Shown: positions 17,581 through 27,344, counted from the first letter of the stretch. The stretch is DNA of 64,000 nucleotides from Desertifilum tharense IPPAS B-1220 (GCF_001746915.1 NZ_MJGC01000025.1:1-64000); one strand, 5' to 3'. Notes: a model not told the origin generated them from the letters alone. Translations and numbers: made by a program.

Positions 17581-20500
17581 ATGTGTCCAGTTGGTATTGG
17601 TACAAGCCGAACGGTTAGAAAACTTGACACCACAAAGGCGAAACTGTGGTTGTTACTTGTTGGCGTCAATCAATACCAAGATACACAAATTTCTACCCTG
17701 CGCTATTCTGCTTTAGACTGTCAGGGACTTGCAGAAGCTTTGATGGGTTCTAACCTTGAATTTCCCGAAAAAGCGCTTGAAGTTTATCACGACTTTGCAC
17801 CACATCAACCCACCTTAGCCGCAATTAGAGATAGCCTTAAAACAGTTTCCGCTTCAGTTCAACCCCAGGATACGATTCTCTTTTATTTTTCTGGACATGG
17901 TTTATTAGAACCTCAAACCCAACAAGCGGTTCTTTGCTTATCCGATACCCAGAGAGATAACTTAATTGAAACTGGCTTACCTTTAGCAGAACTCCTTTAT
18001 TGGCTATCTGAATCTAGCGCGCAACAACAACTGGTTTGGCTGGATGCTTGTCATAGTGGCGGGATGACCCTGAGACAAGTAAAAAATAGCGATTCCAAGA
18101 AAGGAGAATCGGCGGTTATTCCCCAATTTGTGGAAATTTTGGAACAGCAAGCGCGAAAAAGTAAAGGCTTTTATGCGTTATTGTCTTGCGACCAGGGACA
18201 GCAGTCTTGGGAATTTCCTGAACTGGGACATGGCGTTTTTACTTACTATTTAATGCGGGGATTGCGCGGTGAAGCCGCGAATTCCCAAGGGGTGATTGAA
18301 GCCGATAGTTTATATCGCTATGTTTACCATCAAACTCTGCAATATATTGATAAAACTAATCAGCAACTGCGGTTAATTAATCAACAAAAACGCGGACGGG
18401 GGGATACCCAACTGCAATCGGAATATTCCTTACAAACGCCTAAGCGAATTGTGGAAGGTGTTGGCGAACTAATTTTAGGCTATTGGAAAGCCACGCCAAC
18501 TTCTCGCTATCCCAGACAGGCTTTAATTGTGGAAGGCTTTGCGGGAAGTAAAACGACTTTAGCTTTGAGTAAGTTTTTACGACAGGCGGGTAGCTTTGAA
18601 CTCGACTATTGGTATAAGCATAAGTCGGGATTGGAGTTACAGGGTAGCATTCAGCAGCTTTTGCAAACTTCGGAATCGACTTCCACCGATTTACCGAGAA
18701 CCTTAGAACCGGAAACGACGACAGCCTTACTCTATTTACGGGGTAAAATCCATCAAGATAAGTTAGAGGAACCGGAGTTAATTTTAGGTGAGAAAATTCG
18801 TCTCAGCCGTTCTTGGTTAAGACAGCAACTCCGCCACGCTACTGTTCCCCAACAGATTCTGATTTTAGATTGTCCTGAATCTACTTATTTACAAGATTGG
18901 GTGGAAGATTTGCAACTGGGAACTGAACAGGGACAATGTTTAATTGCAGCGAGTTCTCCTAGGGAAAATCCCGATTATTTTGCAGAGATTTTACGCGAAA
19001 CGTTAGAAACAGCCAACCAACCGACAGGCTTACCTGTGGCGGCTTGGATTTCTCAATTGCAAAAAGCTTTAGCCGGAACAGAAATTGAATTATATGTGTG
19101 GTTATCGGGTGCAAGAGGGGTTATTGAAGTGTTACCCACGCGCCTGAGTTCGCGGGGAACTAAGGTTTTAGATAATTTTGATTTAGGGATTTGTCCTTAT
19201 CGGGGTTTGCAAGCTTTTACGACTGAAGATGCAGCTTATTTTTATGGTCGAGAAAGTTTAACCCAGCAGTTGATTTATGAGTTGCGCCAATCTGCCTTTT
19301 TAGCTGTGGTGGGTGCATCGGGAAGCGGTAAATCTTCGGTGGTTCAAGCGGGTTTAGTGGCGCAACTCCAGCAGGGAAAGCTATTACCGGGAAGCGAACA
19401 ATGGGAAGTTGGCATAATGCAGCCAGGAGAACATCCCTTATCGGCTTTGGCGGGTGGTTTGGCGGCGCTTTCTCAAGAGGGGGGGTTAACGGCTGAACAG
19501 GTGGAAGGGATTTTGCATTTGGGGGTGGATAACTTTGTTTATTTCCTGCGAAGTCGTCCGGAACCTGTGTTGGTGTTGGTGGTTGACCAATTTGAGGAAC
19601 TGTTTACCCTGAGTAGTCGCCAGCAGCGACAGCAGTTTTTAGAGTTGGTTTTGGGGGCCTTGCAGTATGCGCGCGATCGCCTTAAGGTAGTCATTACCCT
19701 GCGAGCCGATTTCCTCAGTCACGCTTTAGAACTCCCTGGCTTAAGCGAGGCGATTCAAAAATCCAGTATTTTTGTCCCTCCCCAACTCTCCGCTGAAGCC
19801 TACCGGGAAGCGATTGTGAACCCCGCCGAACAAGTGGGGTTAGAGGTGGAACCGGAACTGATTGATATTTTATTGCGCGAACTCGATAACGCCTCTGGAG
19901 ACTTACCCTTACTGGAATTTGTCTTAGAACAGCTTTGGGAACATCGCCAAAACGCGCAACTGACTCTCAATGCTTACCTAAACGCCATTGGCGGATTGCA
20001 AGGGGCCTTAGAACGCAAGGCCCAAGCCGTTTATGATAGTTTAGAACCCCCAGCGCAACGTTGCGCCCAGTGGATATTCCTGTCGTTAGTCCAATTTGGG
20101 GAAGGAACCCAAGAAACCCGCCGCCACATCCTCAAATCAGATTTAGCGGTTCCGCGATATCCCGCAACCTTAATTGAAAAGACCCTTTCTACCTTAGTTG
20201 CAGCTAAACTGATTGTGATTCAAGGCGCGAAGGAAAATCAACGCGCTAAAGGCGAGAATTTTACCCCAGACTTTACCATCGAACAGCCAACGGTGGAAAT
20301 TGCCCATGAAATTCTGATCCGTCATTGGTCTAGCTTACGCTGGTGGTTAGAGGAAAATCGCACCCGCTTGCTAAAACAACGCCAACTCGAACAAGCGGCG
20401 CAATTGTGGCTAAACGGTTTTCAAAAACCTGAATATCTCTTACAAGGGGTACGCTTGGGAGAAGCGGAAGAGATTTATATTGAATACGCTGACGAACTTC

Positions 20501-22665
20501 CCGAAGAGGTACAGCGTTTTATTGAAGCTTGTTTAGCCGAAAGACAGCGACAGCAGCGGGAAGCAACCCGCAGACTCCGACGCAATCAGTTAGCGGTGGC
20601 TGTTATTAGTGTAATGGCGATCGCCTCTAGTACCCTCGCCTGGTTTGCACAACAACAGAAATTAGCCGCACAATTACAAGAAATTGATGCACTTAACGCC
20701 TCAGCAGAAGCACTTTTAGCCTCCCATCAGCAGTTAGAAGCCTTAACCACTAGCCTCAAAGCGGCGACTTTATTCCAACGCCTCCCCCAGAAACCCCAAT
20801 TTCTTCATACCCAACTCAAAACCGCCAGTACCCTCCAACAAACTCTCAGCCTCACCCAAGAACGCAACCGCCTGCAAATTCATAGCCAAAAAGTGAATAG
20901 CGTGGCTTTCTCTCCCGACGGACAGCGGTTCGCCTCGGCTAGCGATGATAATACCGTTATCCTTTGGGGAAGTCATGGCGAAAAATTAGCAACCCTAACC
21001 GGAAATGCACGTTTCCTCAGCGTCGCCTTTAGTCCCGATAGCCAAACCCTCGTTACAGGAGATGCTAGCGGACGGGTGCAACTGTGGCATTCTGATGGTA
21101 CATTGCGCCAAACCCTAAACGCCCATTCTGATTGGGTGACTTGTGCTATCTTTCATCCCAATAGTCAGCAACTCGTTTCCGCCTCCCGCGATGGAAGTCT
21201 GAAATTTTGGAGTTTGGAGGGGGACTTACTCAAAACGCTACCCGCAAGTTCGGGTTGGGTAAACGATGTCACGGTGAGTCCAGAGGGTCAAGTTATCGCC
21301 TCAGCGGGTGAAGATGGCAAAATTCAACTGTGGGATAACCAAGGACAGTTGATTAAATCTTGGCAAGCTGATGATGATAGGGTGACGAGTATCCGGTTTA
21401 GTCCCGATGGTGAAGTTCTCGCGGCTGGGGGTAGCCACCTGAAACTCTGGAACCGTAATGGGGAGTTGGTGGAAGCTTGGGAAACGGGTAGCGAACCTAT
21501 TAATAGTCTCAGTTGGGATAACACTGGGGAATATCTCGCCGTCGCTAGGGGGAACCGCCTGCAAATTTGGGATAGGGAAGGGAGTCTCAAACAAATCTTA
21601 AACGGTCATGGGGCTGAGGTGTTAGGGGTGAGTTGGCATCCCGACGCGGCGGTTATTGTTTCCGGGAGTACGGATAAAACGGTGAGGTTGTGGACGCTAA
21701 ACCCCCTCACAACCGGGGAAGCGGTTGATAAAATAGCTTTCAGTTCAGATGGCCAACTCTTTGCGTCTGCGGGGTGGGAAGGTGAGATTCATATCTACAC
21801 CACAAAAGACCAACAATTAATCTTGCAAATTCCCGCTACAGAGTTAGCGCCAATCTCTAGCCTCGCATTTAGTCGCGATCGCCAGTATATTGCAGCCAGT
21901 GGTGAAAATCTTATTCAAATTTGGCAAGTTAGTAACGGTCAACCCGTTTTTACCTTACAAGGCCATCAAAACCGGGTAACTACGATTCAGTTTAGTCCTA
22001 ACGGTCAGCAATTGGCGTCTGGAAGCGAAGATGCGACGGTTAAGTTATGGTCTGTTGCTGAAGGTCGCCTACTCAATACCTTAACCGGACATACCGATGG
22101 CGTGACCAGTCTTAGCTGGAATGCGACGGGAGACTTACTGGCGTCGGGAAGTTATGACCAAACGGTGAGAATTTGGCGCAGCGAGGGTTCTGAGGTGCAA
22201 ACCTGGGAGGCGCATGGGTTGGGAGTCAGCGCGATCGCCTTTAGTCCCCATGCTAATCTGTTAGCAACGGCCAGTTGGGATAATACGATTAAACTCTGGA
22301 CGCTAAACGGCGAACTCAAACATACCCTAACCGGACATAGTAATGGCATTACTAGTTTAGACTGGCATCCCACCGGAAAGATTCTCGCCTCTAGCAGCGC
22401 CGATGGTACGGTCAAGCTTTGGAATTCTGGAATTTTACTCAAAACATTGATAGGGGATGCGGCTAGCGTCCATCAAGTTTTGTTCAGTCCCCAAGGTAAT
22501 GTTTTACTCTCGGCTAGCGAAGGGACAGGTACGAAGTTACAAGAACTGAACTTAGTTAATCTAGTCTTGCAAAGCTGTTCTCAGTTACAGGGATACTTGA
22601 ACGCAAATTTATCGACTCTAGAAGAGAATCAAAGCTGCGGTAAAGTGAAATTTAAACACTTTTGA
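17581..22665 (+). CDS. Orthocaspase (peptidase C14) - STAND NTPase - WD40 protein
   Basis: 1694 residues. Residues 20-270 form a caspase-like p20 domain with catalytic His106 (YFSGHG) and Cys157 (DACHSGG), both intact. From about residue 535 comes a novel STAND NTPase with Walker A GASGSGKSS (Lys584) and Walker B LVVDQFEELF near 669. A single membrane-like segment (about 1003-1022) and a short coiled coil follow, then about 14 WD40 repeats (1100-1690), enough for two seven-bladed propellers. By family analogy the repeats sense a ligand, STAND oligomerises on ATP, and the caspase then cleaves targets after basic residues, a programmed-death or defence logic. Nearby are a sigma factor and a FecR protein. 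Initiation at ATG 17581, directly after repeats. Confidence 0.93.
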   Translation: MCPVGIGTSRTVRKLDTTKAKLWLLLVGVNQYQDTQISTLRYSALDCQGLAEALMGSNLEFPEKALEVYHDFAPHQPTLAAIRDSLKTVSASVQPQDTILFYFSGHGLLEPQTQQAVLCLSDTQRDNLIETGLPLAELLYWLSESSAQQQLVWLDACHSGGMTLRQVKNSDSKKGESAVIPQFVEILEQQARKSKGFYALLSCDQGQQSWEFPELGHGVFTYYLMRGLRGEAANSQGVIEADSLYRYVYHQTLQYIDKTNQQLRLINQQKRGRGDTQLQSEYSLQTPKRIVEGVGELILGYWKATPTSRYPRQALIVEGFAGSKTTLALSKFLRQAGSFELDYWYKHKSGLELQGSIQQLLQTSESTSTDLPRTLEPETTTALLYLRGKIHQDKLEEPELILGEKIRLSRSWLRQQLRHATVPQQILILDCPESTYLQDWVEDLQLGTEQGQCLIAASSPRENPDYFAEILRETLETANQPTGLPVAAWISQLQKALAGTEIELYVWLSGARGVIEVLPTRLSSRGTKVLDNFDLGICPYRGLQAFTTEDAAYFYGRESLTQQLIYELRQSAFLAVVGASGSGKSSVVQAGLVAQLQQGKLLPGSEQWEVGIMQPGEHPLSALAGGLAALSQEGGLTAEQVEGILHLGVDNFVYFLRSRPEPVLVLVVDQFEELFTLSSRQQRQQFLELVLGALQYARDRLKVVITLRADFLSHALELPGLSEAIQKSSIFVPPQLSAEAYREAIVNPAEQVGLEVEPELIDILLRELDNASGDLPLLEFVLEQLWEHRQNAQLTLNAYLNAIGGLQGALERKAQAVYDSLEPPAQRCAQWIFLSLVQFGEGTQETRRHILKSDLAVPRYPATLIEKTLSTLVAAKLIVIQGAKENQRAKGENFTPDFTIEQPTVEIAHEILIRHWSSLRWWLEENRTRLLKQRQLEQAAQLWLNGFQKPEYLLQGVRLGEAEEIYIEYADELPEEVQRFIEACLAERQRQQREATRRLRRNQLAVAVISVMAIASSTLAWFAQQQKLAAQLQEIDALNASAEALLASHQQLEALTTSLKAATLFQRLPQKPQFLHTQLKTASTLQQTLSLTQERNRLQIHSQKVNSVAFSPDGQRFASASDDNTVILWGSHGEKLATLTGNARFLSVAFSPDSQTLVTGDASGRVQLWHSDGTLRQTLNAHSDWVTCAIFHPNSQQLVSASRDGSLKFWSLEGDLLKTLPASSGWVNDVTVSPEGQVIASAGEDGKIQLWDNQGQLIKSWQADDDRVTSIRFSPDGEVLAAGGSHLKLWNRNGELVEAWETGSEPINSLSWDNTGEYLAVARGNRLQIWDREGSLKQILNGHGAEVLGVSWHPDAAVIVSGSTDKTVRLWTLNPLTTGEAVDKIAFSSDGQLFASAGWEGEIHIYTTKDQQLILQIPATELAPISSLAFSRDRQYIAASGENLIQIWQVSNGQPVFTLQGHQNRVTTIQFSPNGQQLASGSEDATVKLWSVAEGRLLNTLTGHTDGVTSLSWNATGDLLASGSYDQTVRIWRSEGSEVQTWEAHGLGVSAIAFSPHANLLATASWDNTIKLWTLNGELKHTLTGHSNGITSLDWHPTGKILASSSADGTVKLWNSGILLKTLIGDAASVHQVLFSPQGNVLLSASEGTGTKLQELNLVNLVLQSCSQLQGYLNANLSTLEENQSCGKVKFKHF

Positions 22666-22798
22666 TTGTGTTGGGTTGCACAAGACTTGACGGAATTGAC
22701 AAGGTTAGCGATCGCACTGCACTTAATCACAAGTGTATTTTAACTCAAATCATCAATTTTAGAAAGAAATTCTGAGTGCGATCGCGCTTATTATCCGT

Positions 22799-23200
22799 TC
22801 AAGCTGAGTGATGCAATAAATACTCTTGTGCCTGTAATTTTAACTGTTCCGCCTCTAAAATAATGCGGTCTATCGTCTCTTTTGTCTCAATATAAGGTTG
22901 ACGCAAGCTCAGTTTTTCTGCTTGAATTGCCTTACGGGTACTGGCTCTGACTTGACCGGCTAATTTACGCTTTCCAAATAAATCTAAGCCAACTGAGACT
23001 AAGCTATCGGGAGTTGATTGAGCCGCTTGTTGATTAATTTGAGTAATGCTTAAGTTAAGTTCTTTCTTCAGCGCTTTTAATTTCTTGATAATCAGGTTAA
23101 TTTGCTTAACTTGCAGCTTAACTGATTGAGGCGCATCTAAGCTTAAGGTCATCTCGCGAGATAAATTGAAAATCTGATTTTGGATATCCGCTAAACTCAT
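22799..23200 (-). CDS. Coiled-coil hypothetical protein
   Basis: 133 residues, mostly helical with heptad-like Leu/Ile spacing (ISLADIQ to about 60, then 95-130) and many Lys/Gln. No signal peptide or membrane segment. I do not recognise a named family. It looks like a real gene: the ATG start, coding bias and spacing from its neighbours are normal. It sits between the caspase-STAND gene (convergent, 133 bases apart) and the outer-membrane gene (same strand, 67 bases apart), so it could share a transcript with the latter. Confidence 0.7.
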   Translation of the reverse strand: MSLADIQNQIFNLSREMTLSLDAPQSVKLQVKQINLIIKKLKALKKELNLSITQINQQAAQSTPDSLVSVGLDLFGKRKLAGQVRASTRKAIQAEKLSLRQPYIETKETIDRIILEAEQLKLQAQEYLLHHSA

Positions 23201-23267
23201 AGTTGCAACAATTGAGGAGCGAGGAAAGTTAACTGAGGATTCCTCTAAGGTAACAGCCTCATCTGGG

Positions 23268-24335
23268 TTAAAACAACGGTAAATTTACGCCTAAATTTAC
23301 CCCAATCGAAAAATTATTTACATCGACAGCAGCGCGAGAAGAGGAACCGAAAAGATAGGACACAGAACCGCCGATCAGGAAGCGCGGACTGATATTGTAA
23401 TAAAGAGCAGCGCCAACTTGATGCTTGATATCAAAGCGATTCGTTTTTGTGTAATCTTCTAAACTCAAACGATAATCTAACGTTCCTTCCAAATCTGAAG
23501 TAATCTCCCGGCGGAAACGCACCCCCAATGCGTTCATAATCTGATTGCGGCTGCTAGGAGACGCAAAACTAGCACTTAACTCATAAAACGAATCTAAGCG
23601 CCACTGTTCGCTTAAAGGGTCTTGTCGCCCAATTAACAGGCGTGCGGTATCTTGGAGTAAAAAGCGATCGCCATCATCGGCCTGATACACCCGATCCTGC
23701 ACCCAACTGAGTTGACCATACATCCGCGACGCTAACTGCTGCTGTATCCCGGCGGTAAAGCGCACGAGATTGTAATTCATCTCTCCCTCATTCGCAAACC
23801 GGACTAACCCGCCTTCTATCCCCGCCACTAAGCGCGTCTGGGGGCCTAACTGAGGAGTTGCTACAAGTAACAAACTATTGACAAAAACTAAATCGCTCCT
23901 CGCATCTTCCCGCGCAAACACGTTAGAACTGTTAAACGTAGACGAACGCAACAGCAATTCTAAGGTGGGAACTTGAGGCGGTACTAGATCCAAAGGAGAC
24001 GGTAAAATTTCAATGTCCCCTAACTCCGCTTCAATATCGAGAGGATCGATCGGTTGTAGCGGTGCATCTAGGGGAAAATCTAGTGAAGGTTGTTGCGCTT
24101 GTAGGGTGAAGGTGGGGTGTAAATCAATCGCAGAATGAGAGATACCCACAAAATCGCGCTTTGTCAGTAGAGCATCCTCAGAAGACGCCAGTAGCGGTAC
24201 CACTTCCCAAGCGATAGTCACAGGAGAGTCACAGGTAGCGGCCAACATTGGGCGATCGCCAACTAGCCAAACCATTGAGCATCCGACTAAGCTAGCGAAT
24301 AATAAAACAGGGGAACTGTGAAAAAATGCGGACAT
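23268..24335 (-). CDS. Putative outer-membrane beta-barrel protein
   Basis: 355 residues. The N-terminus has a positively spaced hydrophobic signal-like stretch (about 8-32) ending near MLAAT. A Pro-rich linker follows (about 85-125), then about 200 residues of alternating polar/hydrophobic strands with aromatic girdles (for example YGQLSWVQDRVYQ, FLIGGSVSYLFG), and the chain ends in Phe, the usual outer-membrane barrel signature. No TPS or POTRA motif is seen. ATG 24335 is preferred to TTG 24362. Divergent from the FecR gene with 141 bases between starts, so they probably share a control region. Function inferred only. Confidence 0.7.
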   Translation of the reverse strand: MSAFFHSSPVLLFASLVGCSMVWLVGDRPMLAATCDSPVTIAWEVVPLLASSEDALLTKRDFVGISHSAIDLHPTFTLQAQQPSLDFPLDAPLQPIDPLDIEAELGDIEILPSPLDLVPPQVPTLELLLRSSTFNSSNVFAREDARSDLVFVNSLLLVATPQLGPQTRLVAGIEGGLVRFANEGEMNYNLVRFTAGIQQQLASRMYGQLSWVQDRVYQADDGDRFLLQDTARLLIGRQDPLSEQWRLDSFYELSASFASPSSRNQIMNALGVRFRREITSDLEGTLDYRLSLEDYTKTNRFDIKHQVGAALYYNISPRFLIGGSVSYLFGSSSRAAVDVNNFSIGVNLGVNLPLF

Positions 24336-24476
24336 CCCGTTAAATCCCGTAAGAATTGCCAAACACTATAGTATAGAAGCCAGTTGGATTGGCAATTTCC
24401 GGTAAATTCCAATCGATCCGCACTCTCAACCAGACTGATATCGAGTTCCCTAGATCGCGAGTAACGTAATTATCTG

Positions 24477-25589
24477 ATGAAACAGCCTCGTTGGTTAACT
24501 CTATCGACTGTGCTAGTGAGCATGAGTTGGGGACTGCTACAAGCGATCGCAGCCTCAGCACAACCAGCAGACGTGCTAACCCGTGCTGAAGTTTATCGAC
24601 TTCGCAACCGCGTCCAACTAATTCCCAGCAATCAAACGCCTAGACCTGCTCGAATTTCCGATATTTTAGTCCCTCGCGATGCCATTCGTACTGCATCTAG
24701 CTCGCGAGTCGAACTCCTATTTAACGAAGGATCGTTAGCGCGTATTGGTTCAAGCGCGGTTTTCCGCTTCGTCCCCGGACTGCGGCGCTATCAACTGGCC
24801 AATGGAACGATCCGCGCTGAAACGATTTTTGAACTCAATAATGGTTTAGTGTTGATCGTCACCTCACCCGGAAGCGTTGTCACGCAAACCCAAACCCCCC
24901 AAAGCCGAATTGAAATTTTTGCCAATGACGATCCGGTGGCGTTGAGTGCGATCGCCAAGCAAGATTCTCCGCTAGTACCACTTCCCCCAATCTCCCCACC
25001 AGACAGTGCTTCAGCCGTTCTCATCTTTCACGAAGAAGCCTCAAATACCACCCAAGTTTTTGCACTGACGAACAGCAGCGTTCGCGTCTCAAACCCCAAT
25101 AGCGAAAATGTCACTTCCCTCCGCGCCGGTCAAACGGTTTCTGTGATTGACGGTACGATGAGTCTTGTTCAAAACTTCGATCTAGAACGTTTCTATCAAA
25201 CCAGCGGGTTGGCTGTGGGTTTAGGACCCGGACAGGAAAATCTGCTGGATGTAGAAATTCCAGCCGTGCGAGAAATTCTCAACCAGGCCCGAACCGAAAC
25301 GCTAAATGCGCTTGCAGGTTTGCGTTTAGCACCACCCTCAAGAGAATTTGAGGGACTGTGTATAGCAACCTTGCGAGGGACAAGCGCAACCCCAAGAGAC
25401 TGTATTACTCACGATAGCGACGAACCCATCCGCCGCTTTCAAGACCGTCGCGACCTTGTAAGACCGTCTCCCACTCAAGAACAACCTCCCGCGCCACCAC
25501 CACCACCGCCACCGCCACCACCTCCGCCACCTCCGCCACCTCCGCCACCTCCGCCAACACCCCCGCCACGTCCACCTATTCCGCAATGA
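24477..25589 (+). CDS. FecR-domain exported protein with proline-rich tail
   Basis: 370 residues. A signal peptide (about 1-28, cleavage after SAQ) puts it in the periplasm or outside. Residues about 40-150 form a FecR domain (ILVPRDAIRT, ARIGSSAVFRF, TIRAETIFELNNG, VTSPGSVVTQTQ). In cyanobacteria, FecR-domain proteins often accompany sigma factors of the DUF1822 type. The last 45 residues are a run of prolines coded by a CCG/CCA/CCT repeat, probably a stalk or a wall-binding tail. The stop is followed at once by repeat locus C. No partner FecA or FecI is adjacent. Confidence 0.85.
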   Translation: MKQPRWLTLSTVLVSMSWGLLQAIAASAQPADVLTRAEVYRLRNRVQLIPSNQTPRPARISDILVPRDAIRTASSSRVELLFNEGSLARIGSSAVFRFVPGLRRYQLANGTIRAETIFELNNGLVLIVTSPGSVVTQTQTPQSRIEIFANDDPVALSAIAKQDSPLVPLPPISPPDSASAVLIFHEEASNTTQVFALTNSSVRVSNPNSENVTSLRAGQTVSVIDGTMSLVQNFDLERFYQTSGLAVGLGPGQENLLDVEIPAVREILNQARTETLNALAGLRLAPPSREFEGLCIATLRGTSATPRDCITHDSDEPIRRFQDRRDLVRPSPTQEQPPAPPPPPPPPPPPPPPPPPPPPPTPPPRPPIPQ

Positions 25590-25943
25590 AGAAGAGGATG
25601 GGGGAAAGAAGGGAATTGGGAGTTGGGAGTTGGGGGTTGGGGGAAGAAGGGGGTTGGGAGTTAGGAGAAAAGAAGGGAGTTGGGAGAAAAGAAGGGAGTT
25701 GGGAATTGGGAGTTGGGAGTTGGGGAAAGAAGGGGGTTGGGAGTTAGGAGTTAGGAGTTGGGGGAAGAAGGGGGTTGGGAGTTAGGAGTTAGGAGTTGGG
25801 GGAAGTAGCTATTGCTCTAGACACACACTGAAAACTCAGCACTTCCTTTCCTACTCAGCACTCAGCACTTTACACTCAGCACTCTATTCCCCCCATCCCC
25901 CCACCCTCTTTCCCACTCAGCACTCAGCACTCAGCACTCTTTT
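25590..25943. repeat. Heptamer repeat locus C (between convergent genes)
   Basis: A G-rich arm (25590-25803, GGGAGTT, GGGAATT, AGGAGTT units with GGGGGAAGAAGGG blocks) starts directly after the FecR-gene stop. A C-rich arm (about 25830-25943, CAGCACT heptamers with CCCCCCAT/CCACCCTC blocks) ends at the stop of the DUF4335 gene on the other strand. Each arm is therefore G-rich on the mRNA of the gene it follows. No gene is found inside. Confidence 0.9.
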
Positions 25944-27344
25944 CTAAGGAAAGCCGCGCCAAGGACTGACTTGTAACACGCCATTGGGGGTAAACACCAC
26001 TCTGTACTGAGCCAGGGGGTCTTCGGGTAGCGGTGCAGCAGAGTCTTCTACCGCAGCCTGACGCAGGTTGGGGAGGGGGGTTTCTGGGAGGTAATCGTAG
26101 GCGGGTTGGTTCAAGGGTTCGTAATCTGCGATCGCGCCTTGTTCGTTAACGCCGACTCGATATTCTAGCGATCGCGTGAAGGTTGGATCGACACTCCAAT
26201 TGCGGAAAATTTGGTCGTAGAGTTCGTCATTGAGGGTTTCAATCAACACTGGGTCGCTAATTTCTGGGCCCAACCCCGGCGAGGCCGCAAAACCGCGCCA
26301 AGGACTCACCTGCAAAACGCCTCTGGGGGTAAAGACGACCTTAAAGGGTGCGATCGCCTCCTCAAACGTACCGCTGCTATCGGTAGGAATATAGAGCAAA
26401 TCAAACAATGGCGTTTCTTGGGTATTCCAATCTTCGGCTGCTGGATTTGCCGGTCTATAGCCCAAAATAGAGCCATCCTGACCCACACTAACTCGGTAAA
26501 TCAACTCGCGATCGATTTGAGCGCGATTTTCCCACGCCGAATTCACCTGTTCGTAGAGGCGTCGATTTAAGGTCGCCAACAGGGTTGGATCGGTAATTTC
26601 GGGTGCTTGGCTTAAAGCTTGTTCTAACTCATCCCGCGAGGGAGGATTGGCTGCGGCATTATTTTGCGGCTGAAGCGATGATTGATTGGTTGGACTGGCT
26701 TGCGGTGAAGGCGAACCCGTTGGCGTTCCATCCGGTGCTGTCTCAGAGGGACGAGTCGGCTCTGTGGGACGGTTCACTTCGGGAACGGGGACAAAGTACA
26801 ATAGCACCGCCGCCAGCACTAAACCTCCCGCACCAATCGCGGCTGGGGTCGCGCGTTCGGCTAAGGGGATGTTCGCCTTCACATAACGCCGAGAAACTGG
26901 CGCTAAACTTAAGGTCATCTCTGGCAGCGTTTGAGTATCGGCAAATAATTGATCGATCGCTTCGACCAGATCGAAAAGCTGAACCGTACTTAAATCAACT
27001 TCCAAAGATTCGCTTCCCTGACCGTTTTCTAAGACCCCTGGCTGAATCTTTAAGCGGTGCGTTTGCAAGTCTAGGGGGGTAATTTCCACCGCAGTTGGTG
27101 TTTTGACATCGCTGGGAATATGAATGCCACTGAGGAATTCCTGAGCGTAGCGATTGACGGTTTTGACTAAACTGTCTAAAAGGTCGCGTCCGCCAATCAG
27201 CGTTTTTTGACCGTTAAGATGACACTCAACCCCGGCTAACATGGACATTAAAGGTCGAGCTTCTAGTTGACCCGCGCTCGAATCGTTCCAACCTTCTAAA
27301 ACTAACGTGCAATTCGGCAAACTATACTGACGGCGAATGCTCAT
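25944..27344 (-). CDS. DUF4335 domain protein with duplicated C-terminal module
   Basis: 466 residues. Residues 1-165 match DUF4335 (opening SIRRQYSLPNCTLVLEGW). A transmembrane segment lies at about 180-198. A low-complexity Ser/Pro/Thr linker follows. Two tandem copies of a ~100-residue module (about 245-355 and 360-466) each begin EIxDPxLL/IxTLN and end VVFTPxGVLQVSPWRGF. A membrane-anchored protein with the repeats on one side. Function unknown. The start overlaps the DUF3038 stop by 4 bases, indicating translational coupling, which is the standard pairing of these two families. Confidence 0.88.
   Translation of the reverse strand: MSIRRQYSLPNCTLVLEGWNDSSAGQLEARPLMSMLAGVECHLNGQKTLIGGRDLLDSLVKTVNRYAQEFLSGIHIPSDVKTPTAVEITPLDLQTHRLKIQPGVLENGQGSESLEVDLSTVQLFDLVEAIDQLFADTQTLPEMTLSLAPVSRRYVKANIPLAERATPAAIGAGGLVLAAVLLYFVPVPEVNRPTEPTRPSETAPDGTPTGSPSPQASPTNQSSLQPQNNAAANPPSRDELEQALSQAPEITDPTLLATLNRRLYEQVNSAWENRAQIDRELIYRVSVGQDGSILGYRPANPAAEDWNTQETPLFDLLYIPTDSSGTFEEAIAPFKVVFTPRGVLQVSPWRGFAASPGLGPEISDPVLIETLNDELYDQIFRNWSVDPTFTRSLEYRVGVNEQGAIADYEPLNQPAYDYLPETPLPNLRQAAVEDSAAPLPEDPLAQYRVVFTPNGVLQVSPWRGFP

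Noticed and set aside
25338..25586. Trp/Arg-rich minus frame
   Set aside because: Antisense of the proline run of the FecR gene.
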